DNA of 45,203 nt from Gallionella sp. (GTDB lineage: Bacteria > Pseudomonadota > Gammaproteobacteria > Burkholderiales > Gallionellaceae): NCBI GenBank assembly GCA_013044075.1, contig JABEVG010000067.1, forward strand, positions 1-45,203. The letters run 5' to 3'. A program made the position numbers and the translations under genes. Shown one piece after another: positions 1 to 7,368 of the stretch. The stretch's first letter is position 1. Every line of letters starts with the position of its first letter. A model generated the notes under the pieces. The model ran no database searches, was not told where the DNA came from, and saw only the letters and a program-made list of their open reading frames with translations.

Positions 1-495
1 CAAGTGGAAAGACACGACCATCACCGGCAATCCACCTTCGCCATCGGCAAAGCGTGGGATGCCACGCAATGGAGCAGCGTGTTCCGCCAACTCATCGCCA
101 GCGGATTTTTAACGGTCGACATCGCGGCCTACGGCGGCTTGCAACTCACCGCCGCCGCGCGTCCGGTGTTGCGCGGCGAGCAAGCCGTATGGCTGCGCCG
201 CGATGTACAAGTGGCGAAACACAAGCGCGGCACACGCTCGGCAAAACCCACTCCGACTGGCGTGCAGGACGACGGGCTATGGCCGGCTCTCAAAGCCAAA
301 CGCATGGAGCTGGCGCGTGAACAAGGCGTGCCGCCCTATGTCATATTCCACGACAGCACGCTGGTCGAAATGATGAGTTTGCAGCCGCGCACCCTGGATG
401 AAATGGCGCGCGTCAGCGGGATCGGACAAGCCAAGCTGGCACGCTACGGCGATGCGTTCTTGAAGGTGTTCGAGGATGCAGTGAACAGGGTGTAA
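1..495 (+). CDS. recQ: RecQ ATP-dependent DNA helicase, C-terminal part (5' end outside the window)
   Basis: RecQ is a 3'-5' DNA helicase used in recombination and fork repair. Only the last ~164 codons are here, and the frame is open to the first base, so the start lies outside. The visible part begins inside the winged-helix RQC domain (STFAIGKAWDATQWSSVFRQ, then a strand-rich stretch ending LTAAARPVLRGE). A charged linker follows, then the HRDC domain (LKAKRMELAREQGVPPYVIF, later the helix-hairpin signature VSGIGQAKLARYGDAF). Both domains in this order are characteristic of RecQ. The helicase motifs are not in the window. The gene is convergent with apbC, with only about 23 bp between the two stop codons. 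Confidence 0.93.
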   Translation, partial: QVERHDHHRQSTFAIGKAWDATQWSSVFRQLIASGFLTVDIAAYGGLQLTAAARPVLRGEQAVWLRRDVQVAKHKRGTRSAKPTPTGVQDDGLWPALKAKRMELAREQGVPPYVIFHDSTLVEMMSLQPRTLDEMARVSGIGQAKLARYGDAFLKVFEDAVNRV

Positions 496-518
496 TTCCG
501 TTCGCCCCGAGTAGGTGT

Positions 519-1613
519 TTAGGTGTTCTGCACCACGATCTTGGGGAACGCCGCACTGTGATCCTGCGCCATCTCCGCCACTTTCACGGCAATGCGCCGG
601 GCGATGGTCTTGTAGATTTTGCTGATGTCACCATCGGGTTCGGCGACCACGGTGGGCCTGCCGGAATCGGCCTGTTCGCGGATGCGGATGTCCAGCGGCA
701 AGCTGCCCAGAAACTCCACGTTGTAGTCCGCACACATTTTCGCGCCGCCGCCCGCGCCGAAGATGTGTTCTTCGTGGCCGCAATTCGAACAAATATGCGT
801 GCTCATGTTCTCCACGATACCGATGATCTTGATGCCGACTTTCTCGAACATCTTGAGACCTTTGCGCGCATCCAGCAGCGCGATGTCCTGCGGGGTGGTG
901 ACGATGATGGAGCCGGTGACGGGCACTTTTTGCGCCAGCGTCAATTGCACGTCGCCTGTGCCGGGCGGCAGGTCCACCACCAGATAATCCAGATCGTCCC
1001 ATTGCGTTTGACGCAACAACTGGTCGAGTGCCTGCGTCGCCATCGGGCCGCGCCAGATCATGGGCGCATCGTCGCCCGCGATCATGTAGCCGATGGACAT
1101 GGATTGCAGACCGTGATTGCTCATCGGCTCCATCGATTTTCCGTCACGCGATTTTGGCTGGCCGCTGATACCCAGCATGGTGGGCTGCGACGGGCCGTAA
1201 ATATCGGCATCCAGTATCCCCACGCGCGCGCCCTCGGCAGCCAGTGCCAAAGCCAGATTCACGGCAGTCGTGGATTTTCCCACGCCGCCTTTTCCCGAAG
1301 CGACCGCGATGATGTTCTTCACTCCGTCCACCAGTGCCACGCCGCGCTGCACCGCATGCGGCACAACTTTGCTGGACACGTTCACGGTGATCTTGCCGGC
1401 ACCGGACAGGGTCTGTTTGAGATGATTCTCCACCAGCACGCGGATGTCGCCCCACACGCTGCGCGCGGGATAACCCAGCAGAATATCCAGGCTGACATCG
1501 CTGCCGCTGATTTTGACGTTCTTCACCGATTTGCCGGCCACGAAATCTTTTTGCGTGTTGGCATCGATCAGATTCTTTAATGCGCTTTGCACATCGGCTT
1601 CGGTAAAACTCAT
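519..1613 (-). CDS. apbC: ApbC/Mrp iron-sulfur cluster carrier ATPase
   Basis: A 364-residue Mrp/NBP35-family P-loop ATPase that transfers Fe-S clusters to apo-proteins in the cytoplasm. An N-terminal MIP18/DUF59 domain covers roughly residues 5-85. The deviant Walker A SGKGGVGKST is at 106-115, the Walker B-type DLPPGTGD near 214-221, and a CxxC pair at C275/C278 (CSNC) bridges a cluster in homodimers of this family. Length and domain order are those of full bacterial Mrp. The ATG start directly precedes the DUF59 domain. A minus-strand terminator at 1630-1665 separates it from the upstream fusion gene, so it is probably transcribed from its own promoter or by read-through. Confidence 0.96.
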   Translation of the reverse strand: MSFTEADVQSALKNLIDANTQKDFVAGKSVKNVKISGSDVSLDILLGYPARSVWGDIRVLVENHLKQTLSGAGKITVNVSSKVVPHAVQRGVALVDGVKNIIAVASGKGGVGKSTTAVNLALALAAEGARVGILDADIYGPSQPTMLGISGQPKSRDGKSMEPMSNHGLQSMSIGYMIAGDDAPMIWRGPMATQALDQLLRQTQWDDLDYLVVDLPPGTGDVQLTLAQKVPVTGSIIVTTPQDIALLDARKGLKMFEKVGIKIIGIVENMSTHICSNCGHEEHIFGAGGGAKMCADYNVEFLGSLPLDIRIREQADSGRPTVVAEPDGDISKIYKTIARRIAVKVAEMAQDHSAAFPKIVVQNT

Positions 1614-1629
1614 GGCGAACTCCAGTGAG

Positions 1630-1665
1630 AAAAAAACAGGCGGCGATTCTAAACGAATTCGCCGC
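1630..1665 (-). terminator. Intrinsic terminator between the methyltransferase fusion gene and apbC
   Basis: Read on the minus strand, a GC-rich hairpin (arms GCGGCGAATTC and GAATCGCCGC, one bulged base, five-base loop) is followed by CTG and seven T residues (plus-strand A run 1630-1636). It lies 13 bp past the stop of the fusion gene and about 17 bp before the apbC start, so it probably ends the upstream transcript. Confidence 0.75.
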
Positions 1666-1677
1666 GACTAAAGTCGG

Positions 1678-3429
1678 TTAAACATTAGGGGATTTGGGTA
1701 AGAACCAGTTCAGCTTGTCGCGCAACGTCACCACTCCGCCGACAATGATCAGAGTCGGTGCTTGCGGCTGTTCGGCTTGCACGATGCCGGGCAGAGTCGT
1801 TAGCGTGCCGGTGAGCACACGCTGGTTCTGTGTCGTGCCCTGTTGCACCAGTGCGGCAGGCGTGGTTCCGGCGAGGCCATGTGCTATCAGCTTTGCGCAC
1901 AATGTTTCCACGCCCAGCAGCCCCATGTACACCACCAGCGTCTGCCTGGGTCTGGCAAGCGCGTCCCAATCCAGATTCATCGTGCCGTCTTTGAGATGGC
2001 CGGTGACGAACACGCAAGATTGCGCGTGGTCGCGGTGCGTGAGCGGGATGCCCGCATAGGCCGCCACACCCGAAGCTGCGGTGATGCCGGGCACGACCTG
2101 GAAAGGGATACCGTGCGCTGCAAGCGTTTCGATCTCTTCGCCGCCGCGCCCGAAGATGAACGGGTCGCCGCCTTTCAGCCGCACCACCCGCTTGCCCTCG
2201 ATAGCCAGACGCACCAGCAGATCGTTGATCGCTTCCTGCGGCAGCGTGTGCAGCGCGCGTTGCTTGCCGACAAAGATCTTCTCGGCATCGCTCATGTCCA
2301 CGATAGCCTTGGCGACGAGGTTGTCATACACCAGCACATCGGCGGCCTGTATCAAGCGCAACGCCCGCAACGTCAGCAGGTCCGGATCGCCGGGACCGGC
2401 ACCCACCAAAGACACCGAGCCGATTTTTGGTTGGGGCGACACCGGTTGTCCGGATAAAAACTTCAGGTCGCGCTGCCGCCATAAATCATTCGCTTGCTGC
2501 ATGGCATGCGCGCTGTCATGGGCATGACCCAAGGCGCGCAGTGCGATGGCAGCCGTCCCCATGACTGCCGCGAGCGCGTATTCATCCTCGATTTCGCCGC
2601 GCCACAATCGCCCCAGCCGCGCGACATCCATGCCCTCGTCTTTGACATGACGATGGGAAAATTGTGCGGGCCATGTTTCTTCGCCGGGCCGACCCTGCAA
2701 CACCATGCGTACCGTACACGCGCTGTCGGGATTCCGCTCCGCCTCACCGCCCTCGCCCTTGAACACTGCCAGATTCTGATCGGCCAGCAACACGGCGGCC
2801 GCTTGGTGGGTCACGTCGTAGCCCGGATGAAAGATGCCTAGCATCGATGTCGCCGCGCGCGCGGGATTGAGCATGCGCACCATGCTGTGCACCGGAGAAC
2901 GCAGGCCCAGTGTGGCTTTCAAGTCGAGCAATCGCTGCAACTGCGGATCGAGCGCGCGCAGCGGAAGATAGGCGAAATTGTGCTGCTGTAATTGTTGTGC
3001 GGCTTGCGCGTGGGACGTGCAACCGGCGAACCCCAGACTGGCGAGCGCATCGTCGGCGCAGACCCGTCCCGCGACATGCGTGCCGTGCATCAGGACTGTG
3101 ATGCCATGCTGTGCCAGCAACAGCGCGGACAAAACGAACCACGGCAGTTGCCGCCGCTTGCCCGCATAGGCCGCCCAGTCCAGCTCGACACGGGGAAAAT
3201 CTGCCGGGGCGGCGACACGTTCGCGCGCCGCCTGTACAAAGCCCGCCAGCTCATCCGGCGTTTCTTCTTTGACGCGCAGCAACATCAAAAACGCGCCCAA
3301 CTGTTCCGCCCGGACTTGACCGCCCAGGATCATGCGCATGGCATGTTCGGCTTCGGCCAGGGTCAGGTCGCGCGCGCCGCGCCGCCCTTTACCGAGTGCC
3401 TGGATATAGAGTGCAAAAGGATGCGTCAT
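1678..3429 (-). CDS. Fusion: TrpD2/YbiB-like phosphoribosyltransferase-fold domain + uroporphyrinogen-III C-methyltransferase
   Basis: About 583 residues in two parts. Residues ~1-325 resemble the YbiB/TrpD2 branch of the anthranilate phosphoribosyltransferase fold ([40 protein letters not shown]). The glycine-rich PRPP loop of true TrpD is not evident, so synthase activity is unlikely; E. coli YbiB is reported to bind nucleic acid. Residues ~336-583 are a complete SUMT ([15 protein letters not shown] near 342, [15 protein letters not shown] near 418, [20 protein letters not shown]), which uses SAM to convert uroporphyrinogen III to precorrin-2 for siroheme or other tetrapyrroles. ATG 3429 is preferred over the adjacent GTG 3432. 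No CysG-type dehydrogenase/ferrochelatase domain is attached. The role of the N-terminal half is unknown. Confidence 0.85.
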   Translation of the reverse strand: MTHPFALYIQALGKGRRGARDLTLAEAEHAMRMILGGQVRAEQLGAFLMLLRVKEETPDELAGFVQAARERVAAPADFPRVELDWAAYAGKRRQLPWFVLSALLLAQHGITVLMHGTHVAGRVCADDALASLGFAGCTSHAQAAQQLQQHNFAYLPLRALDPQLQRLLDLKATLGLRSPVHSMVRMLNPARAATSMLGIFHPGYDVTHQAAAVLLADQNLAVFKGEGGEAERNPDSACTVRMVLQGRPGEETWPAQFSHRHVKDEGMDVARLGRLWRGEIEDEYALAAVMGTAAIALRALGHAHDSAHAMQQANDLWRQRDLKFLSGQPVSPQPKIGSVSLVGAGPGDPDLLTLRALRLIQAADVLVYDNLVAKAIVDMSDAEKIFVGKQRALHTLPQEAINDLLVRLAIEGKRVVRLKGGDPFIFGRGGEEIETLAAHGIPFQVVPGITAASGVAAYAGIPLTHRDHAQSCVFVTGHLKDGTMNLDWDALARPRQTLVVYMGLLGVETLCAKLIAHGLAGTTPAALVQQGTTQNQRVLTGTLTTLPGIVQAEQPQAPTLIIVGGVVTLRDKLNWFLPKSPNV

Positions 3430-3457
3430 CACGTACCAATCTCAACTTAAGGACGAT

Positions 3458-3479
3458 AAAAAACCAGCCTAAGCTGGTT
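3458..3479 (-). terminator. Strong intrinsic terminator upstream of the methyltransferase fusion gene
   Basis: On the minus strand a perfect 7-bp stem (AACCAGC / GCTGGTT) with a four-base loop runs into a T tract (plus-strand A run 3458-3463). It sits about 30 bp upstream of the fusion-gene start and points towards it. It must therefore end a separate minus-strand transcript from 3480-3680, or act as an attenuator in the gene's leader. Confidence 0.75.
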
Positions 3480-3490
3480 CTTCATCGCAT

Positions 3491-3507
3491 CATACTACTT
3501 GGCTTAT
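3491..3507 (-). repeat. 17-base motif, copy 1 (upstream of the methyltransferase fusion gene)
   Basis: Read on the minus strand, ATAAGCCAAGTAGTATG. Copy 2 at 41552-41568 differs at one base. Both are minus-strand sites upstream of minus-strand genes. The core TA(R)TAT could be a -10 box. Confidence 0.4.
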
Positions 3508-3522
3508 AAACGAAGGAAACTG

Positions 3523-3567
3523 TTATTCACCAAGGACTGCTGCACCTACCGTGGCGATGGCCGCCAT
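3523..3567 (-). other. Possible 14-residue leader peptide or small RNA reading frame
   Basis: ATG 3567 to TAA 3523 encodes MAAIATVGAAVLGE. It has GGGAG five bases upstream of the ATG and a minus-strand terminator about 45 bp downstream (3458-3479). It could be a leader peptide of an attenuator, or chance within a small RNA. No codon run points to a specific amino acid beyond alanine. Confidence 0.2.
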
Positions 3568-3658
3568 CTTTTCTCCCCCCGGAGCATTGATCTCTTCCCG
3601 ATAACATCCGGGATAGAAACCGCACCCAACCCACTGGCGCGCATCCTAGCACAAGTCT

Positions 3659-3687
3659 TTGCGCCAACATGGCCTTTTCGATAGAAT
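3659..3687 (+). promoter_or_regulatory. Probable sigma70 promoter for miaB-ybeY-corC
   Basis: TTGCGC (3659-3664), a 17-bp spacer and TAGAAT (3682-3687). The -10 is good and the -35 weak. It would give a 5' leader of about 85 nt before the miaB GTG. No other match of equal quality is seen between this point and miaB. Confidence 0.5.
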
Positions 3688-3779
3688 CTATACCTGACTT
3701 TTTTACTCGATTTTATTTCAGATTCAGGCGGTTATTGATTTACCATGCCGCGCCGCATTCCCACCTTCCAGATTCCAAC

Positions 3780-5102
3780 GTGAGCAAAAAACTTTATATC
3801 AAGACCTATGGCTGCCAGATGAACGAGTACGACTCGGACAAGATGGCGGACGTGATGCGCGACTACGACGGCATGGTGCAGACCGACAAACCCGAAGAGG
3901 CGGATGTCATTTTGTTCAACACCTGCTCGATACGCGAGAAAGCCGAGGACAAAGTGTTCTCCGATCTCGGGCGCGTGCGTCCTTACAAATTGGCGAACCC
4001 TGATCTCATCATCGGCGTGGGCGGCTGCGTGGCGAGCCAGGAGGGTGCGGCCATCGCCAAGCGCGCGCCCTACGTGGATGTGGTGTTCGGCCCGCAGACC
4101 CTGCATCGTCTGCCGCAACTGATCCAGGCGCGCAAAGACACCGGACAGACCCAGATCGACATCAGCTTTCCCGAGATCGAAAAGTTCGATCATCTGCCGA
4201 CCTCCGGCAATACCAGCGGCACGGCGTTCGTTTCCATCATGGAAGGATGCAGCAAATACTGCACGTTCTGCGTCGTGCCTTACACACGCGGCGAAGAAGT
4301 GTCGCGCCCCGCGAATGACGTGTTGCGCGAGATCAACGAACTGGTCGCGCTGGGGGTGAAGGAAGTGACCTTGCTCGGTCAGAACGTCAACGCCTATCAG
4401 GGTGAGACGGAGGACGGCGAGCTGGTGGATTTCGCCTATCTCATCCAGGCCGTCGCCGCCATCGACGGCATAGGCCGCATCCGCTACAGCACTTCGCATC
4501 CCAAAGAGATGACGCAGCGACTCATCGACCTGTACGCCACCACGCCCAAGCTGGTCAGTCATTTGCATCTGCCGGTGCAGTCCGGTTCGGATCGCGTGTT
4601 GGCGGCGATGAAGCGCGGTCACACCGTGTTGGAATATAAATCCATCATCCGTCGCGTGCGGGCTGTGCGTCCCGATGTGTGCGTCACCTCGGATTTCATC
4701 GTCGGTTTCCCCGGCGAGACCGAAGCCGATTTCGAAGCAACCATGAAGCTGATCGACGACATCGGTTTTGATAACAGCTTCAGTTTCCTGTACAGCCCGC
4801 GTCCCGGCACACCGGCTGCGGAGCTGCGCGACGACACGCCGCATGAGGTGAAAGCCGCGCGCCTCAAGCGTTTGCAAGACCGCATCATGGAACAGGAAGC
4901 CGCCGTTGCCGCTGGGATGCTAGGCACGACACAACGCGCATTGGTCGAAAGCGTATCGAAGAAAGATGCCGCCGAATTGGCCGCGCGCACCGACAACAAT
5001 CGCGTGGTGAACTTCGTCGGCACGCCCGATCTCATCGGGCAATTCATCGATGTGAAGATCACCCAGGTGGTCAGGCACACGCTGCGCGGAGAACGTGTTT
5101 GA
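3780..5102 (+). CDS. miaB: tRNA-2-methylthio-N6-dimethylallyladenosine synthase MiaB
   Basis: A 440-residue radical-SAM methylthiotransferase that adds the 2-methylthio group to i6A37 of tRNAs reading UNN codons. The N-terminal UPF0004 domain carries cluster cysteines C12, C49 and C83. The radical SAM motif CSKYCTFC supplies C157, C161 and C164. A C-terminal TRAM domain follows residue ~375. The GTG at 3780 is chosen because [20 protein letters not shown] aligns with the usual MiaB N-terminus. The frame is open further upstream to 3669, but those codons overlap the proposed promoter and look non-coding. The stop is two bases before the ybeY ATG. The phoH gene often found between miaB and ybeY is absent. 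Confidence 0.96.
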   Translation: MSKKLYIKTYGCQMNEYDSDKMADVMRDYDGMVQTDKPEEADVILFNTCSIREKAEDKVFSDLGRVRPYKLANPDLIIGVGGCVASQEGAAIAKRAPYVDVVFGPQTLHRLPQLIQARKDTGQTQIDISFPEIEKFDHLPTSGNTSGTAFVSIMEGCSKYCTFCVVPYTRGEEVSRPANDVLREINELVALGVKEVTLLGQNVNAYQGETEDGELVDFAYLIQAVAAIDGIGRIRYSTSHPKEMTQRLIDLYATTPKLVSHLHLPVQSGSDRVLAAMKRGHTVLEYKSIIRRVRAVRPDVCVTSDFIVGFPGETEADFEATMKLIDDIGFDNSFSFLYSPRPGTPAAELRDDTPHEVKAARLKRLQDRIMEQEAAVAAGMLGTTQRALVESVSKKDAAELAARTDNNRVVNFVGTPDLIGQFIDVKITQVVRHTLRGERV

Positions 5103-5104
5103 AG

Positions 5105-5554
5105 ATGAAGCAATCTCCCGCAACAAACAAACTTTCCCTGACCGTGCAATACGCCAGCGAGGCAAAAGACCTGCCGACGCGCGCCCAATTCCGTCGCTGG
5201 TTTGCAGCAGCACTATTGGGCGATGTCAGCGTCACGCTGCGCATCGTGGACGTTGAGGAAGGACGCGAGCTGAACAAGAACTATCGCGGCAAAAATTACG
5301 CGACCAATGTGTTGACCTTCGTCTATGACGACGCTCCAGTGAGTGGCGATGTGGTGATCTGTGCTCCGGTGGTAACCAAAGAAGCCGCCGAACAAGGTAA
5401 GGATTTGCTGGCGCATTATGCGCACATGACCATTCATTCGGCACTGCATATGCAAGGTTATGACCACGAGGTCGAGAGCGAAGCGGAAGAGATGGAAGCG
5501 TTGGAAACTTCAATGATGCTAAAATTGCGCCTCAACGATCCTTACCAGAGTTAA
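5105..5554 (+). CDS. ybeY: Endoribonuclease YbeY (16S rRNA maturation)
   Basis: A 149-residue single-strand-specific, metal-dependent endoribonuclease needed for 3'-end maturation of 16S rRNA and ribosome quality control. The family signature H-x3-H-x5-H is present as [11 protein letters not shown] and supplies the zinc ligands. The upstream strand motif NVLTFVYDD and the [15 protein letters not shown] segment are also typical. ATG 5105 is preferred to the TTG two codons earlier because it is the first ATG after the miaB stop. The TAA stop overlaps the corC ATG by one base (5552-5556), indicating translational coupling within the miaB-ybeY-corC operon. Confidence 0.95.
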   Translation: MKQSPATNKLSLTVQYASEAKDLPTRAQFRRWFAAALLGDVSVTLRIVDVEEGRELNKNYRGKNYATNVLTFVYDDAPVSGDVVICAPVVTKEAAEQGKDLLAHYAHMTIHSALHMQGYDHEVESEAEEMEALETSMMLKLRLNDPYQS

Positions 5555-6423
5555 TGCCACACGAAATGGACGCACCCCAAAGCACCAAACCCAGCCTGCT
5601 AGAACGTCTCTCCACACTACTGCTGCGCGAACCTGAAGACCGGGCGCAACTCGTCCAGTTGCTGTACGGCGCATACCAAAAAAACCTGCTGGATGCCGAT
5701 GCGCTGGCCATGATGGAAGGCGTGCTGCAAGTTTCCGAGCGGCAAGTGCGCGAGATCATGATCCCGCGCGCGCAAATGGATGTCATCGACATCAGCCAGC
5801 CGCCGGAAAAATTCATCCCCTTCGTCATCGCCACCGCGCACTCGCGCTTTCCCGTCACCGATGGCGACAAGGACAACATCATCGGTATCCTGCTGGCGAA
5901 AGATCTGCTGCGCTATTACGCCGGTGAAGAATTCGACGTGCGCGACATGCTGCGCCCCGCCGTGTTCGTGCCCGAGGCGAAACGCCTCAACGTGCTGCTC
6001 AGCGACTTCCGCAGCAATCGCAACCACATCGCGCTGGTGGTCGATGAATACGGCGGTGTGTCGGGCATGGTGACCATCGAAGACGTGCTGGAACAGATCG
6101 TCGGCGACATCGCCGATGAGTATGATTTCGACGAGGAAGAAGACAACATCATCCGCCAGGACAACACCCACTGGCGCGTCAAAGCCGACACCGAGATCAC
6201 CGCATTCAACGAAGCCATGGGCACCGAATTCTCCGACGAAGAATGCGATACCGTGGGCGGCTTAGTCCTGCAGGCCGCCGGGCAACTCCCCAAGCGCGAC
6301 GATCATATCCGCATCGCCGATTTGAACTTCACCGTGTTAAGAGCCGACAGCCGCAGACTGTATTCGCTGCTGGTGGAACGCAAGCAGGATTTGTTTGAGG
6401 ATAGCTTGCACACGCACCCGTAA
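5554..6423 (+). CDS. corC: CorC/YbeX family CBS-domain protein
   Basis: 289 residues: a short N-terminal region, then a tandem CBS pair (about 65-190, beginning VREIMIPRAQMDVIDISQP and including VVDEYGGVSGMVTIEDVLEQ) and a C-terminal CorC_HlyC domain (about 205-285). The family is linked to magnesium/cobalt efflux in Salmonella and, in E. coli ybeX, to ribosome metabolism. No membrane segments are present, so this is the soluble short form. The order ybeY-corC is conserved, but lnt, which often follows, is elsewhere in this window (24454-25953, opposite strand). ATG 5554 overlaps the ybeY stop. An internal ATG at 5566 is also possible. Confidence 0.93.
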   Translation: MPHEMDAPQSTKPSLLERLSTLLLREPEDRAQLVQLLYGAYQKNLLDADALAMMEGVLQVSERQVREIMIPRAQMDVIDISQPPEKFIPFVIATAHSRFPVTDGDKDNIIGILLAKDLLRYYAGEEFDVRDMLRPAVFVPEAKRLNVLLSDFRSNRNHIALVVDEYGGVSGMVTIEDVLEQIVGDIADEYDFDEEEDNIIRQDNTHWRVKADTEITAFNEAMGTEFSDEECDTVGGLVLQAAGQLPKRDDHIRIADLNFTVLRADSRRLYSLLVERKQDLFEDSLHTHP

Positions 6424-6463
6424 TCGCGCCAAATACTTTCCATCCAACCAGGAATGTCCACAC

Positions 6464-6700
6464 CTAATCATCCTGCCGCGCCTTGCGCCGCGCTTGATCC
6501 CGCTTGATTAAACGCCTGAGAAACCAGACCACGACCAGTACCGTGACGAAGGTGGTTGCTTCCATGATCCACACGATAGTTTGCACATGCTCCCGTTCCG
6601 GCATCGCCATTTGAGTTCGCGCTTCAGCCGGCATTGGCAGCGCGCTTCCCGAAACAAGCAACGCGTGAATCACGAATGTTGAATAATTTTCCACGCTCAT
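6464..6700 (-). CDS. Small hypothetical membrane protein
   Basis: 78 residues. A hydrophobic stretch at ~8-22 followed by MPAEA could be a weak signal peptide. A clear membrane helix at ~43-61 (IVWIMEATTFVTVLVVVWFL) is followed by a strongly basic cytosolic-type tail (RRLIKRDQARRKARQDD). I do not recognise the family. An AAAGGAGG sequence lies about 13 bases before the ATG, a little far but the only candidate, and an in-frame TGA just upstream rules out a longer form. It is convergent with corC and stands apart from rpmG. The basic-tail single-pass layout is common in stress-related or membrane-complex accessory peptides, but no function can be assigned. Confidence 0.55.
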   Translation of the reverse strand: MSVENYSTFVIHALLVSGSALPMPAEARTQMAMPEREHVQTIVWIMEATTFVTVLVVVWFLRRLIKRDQARRKARQDD

Positions 6701-6813
6701 CTTCAGTCACGCGCCTCCTTTAATTTCGAGGAGGCAGAGCATAATACAAAGCAGAGGTTCGGAGTTATGTCCGCTAAGTTCTTCAGCGTGCGAGTCCGAT
6801 AGACACCCCCAAT

Positions 6814-6839
6814 AAAAAACCCGCCATAGCGGGTTTTTT
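6814..6839. terminator. Bidirectional intrinsic terminator after rpmBG
   Basis: AAAAAACCCGC - CATA - GCGGGTTTTTT: a perfect stem with A and T tracts on both sides, so it works in either direction. It lies about 20 bp past the rpmG stop and ends the minus-strand rpmB-rpmG transcript. Confidence 0.9.
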
Positions 6840-6859
6840 CAGTACCGGATCAAAGCGTA

Positions 6860-7018
6860 TTACTTCAGCTTGGTTTCTTTGTACATGACGTGCTTGCGGG
6901 CCTTGGGATCGAACTTCTTCATTTCGAGCTTTTCAGGGGTAGTGCGCTTGTTCTTGGTCGTGGTGTAAAAATGACCTGTACCGGCACTGGATTCCAATTT
7001 GATTTTTTCGCGAGCCAT
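6860..7018 (-). CDS. rpmG: 50S ribosomal protein L33
   Basis: A 52-residue ribosomal protein beginning [20 protein letters not shown] and ending [20 protein letters not shown], the typical L33 pattern of the cysteine-free (zinc-independent) type. It belongs to the large subunit near the E site. An AAGGAGA ribosome-binding site sits 6-7 bases before the ATG. It follows rpmB by 11 bp, the universal rpmB-rpmG pairing, and ends at a strong terminator. No Cys-x2-Cys pair is present, so no zinc-responsive paralogue switching is implied by this copy. Confidence 0.97.
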   Translation of the reverse strand: MAREKIKLESSAGTGHFYTTTKNKRTTPEKLEMKKFDPKARKHVMYKETKLK

Positions 7019-7029
7019 TTTCTATCTCC

Positions 7030-7266
7030 TTAAATGCTTTCGCCACGGGCGCGCATGTCCGTCAGCACCGCATCGATACCATTCTTGTCGATGGTACGCA
7101 GTGCCGCATTACTTAACCTCAGGCTGACCCAGCGGTTTTCGCTTTCAACCCAGAAACGGCGACGTTGCAAATTCGGCAAGAAGCGACGCTTGGTTTTATT
7201 GTTTGCATGGGAAATATTGTTCCCGCTCATCGGGCCTTTACCCGTAACTTGACAGACACGTGCCAT
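7030..7266 (-). CDS. rpmB: 50S ribosomal protein L28
   Basis: A 78-residue L28 beginning [20 protein letters not shown], with the conserved [20 protein letters not shown] core and the [18 protein letters not shown] segment, assembled into the large ribosomal subunit. The frame is open further upstream, but those codons overlap the promoter, and the MARVCQ start matches the family. It is the first gene of the rpmB-rpmG operon, driven by the promoter at 7301-7329. Confidence 0.97.
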   Translation of the reverse strand: MARVCQVTGKGPMSGNNISHANNKTKRRFLPNLQRRRFWVESENRWVSLRLSNAALRTIDKNGIDAVLTDMRARGESI

Positions 7267-7300
7267 GGTTCTACTCCAACCGATTTTCAAAAGAGCGCGG

Positions 7301-7329
7301 ATTCTACCGAATACATCCCAAACATTCAA
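7301..7329 (-). promoter_or_regulatory. Sigma70 promoter of rpmB-rpmG
   Basis: On the minus strand TTGAAT (7329-7324), exactly 17 bp, then TAGAAT (7306-7301). Both boxes are near consensus, and the start point would lie about 30 bp before the rpmB ATG. Confidence 0.75.
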
Positions 7330-7368
7330 CCCGAATTTTTCTTATCTGCTGATTTACCCTAAATAGCC

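Larger units (their letters stand above)
3430..3779. other. Gene-poor 350-bp region between the divergent fusion gene and miaB
   Basis: It holds the minus-strand terminator (3458-3479), a 17-base motif shared with the mqo upstream region (3491-3507), a possible 14-codon minus-strand reading frame (3523-3567) preceded by GGGAG, a CCCG...CGGG hairpin around 3599-3614, and the likely miaB promoter (3659-3687). I compared it by eye with cobalamin, SAM, TPP and yybP-type riboswitch cores and with 6S RNA and saw no match. A plus-strand open frame at 3499-3684 has no recognisable protein content. Confidence 0.5.

Noticed and set aside
558-1580. Long plus-strand open frame (340 codons) opposite apbC
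   Set aside because: Antisense to a fully conserved gene, with His/Arg/Asp/Val-rich composition typical of a GC-biased shadow frame and no recognisable domain.
3499-3684. Plus-strand frame of 61 codons upstream of miaB
   Set aside because: No motif or ribosome-binding site, and it spans the proposed miaB promoter.
3669-3779. Upstream extension of miaB (37 codons)
   Set aside because: It overlaps the likely promoter and does not match the conserved MiaB start at 3780.
3430-3780. Cobalamin riboswitch or 6S RNA in the region upstream of the methyltransferase
   Set aside because: I looked for the conserved cores of both and for closing-stem complementarity and found none. The terminator is real, but the RNA class is not identified.
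3732-4877. Long minus-strand open frame opposite miaB
   Set aside because: MiaB is clearly the real gene; the antisense frame is His/Arg/Val-rich shadow.
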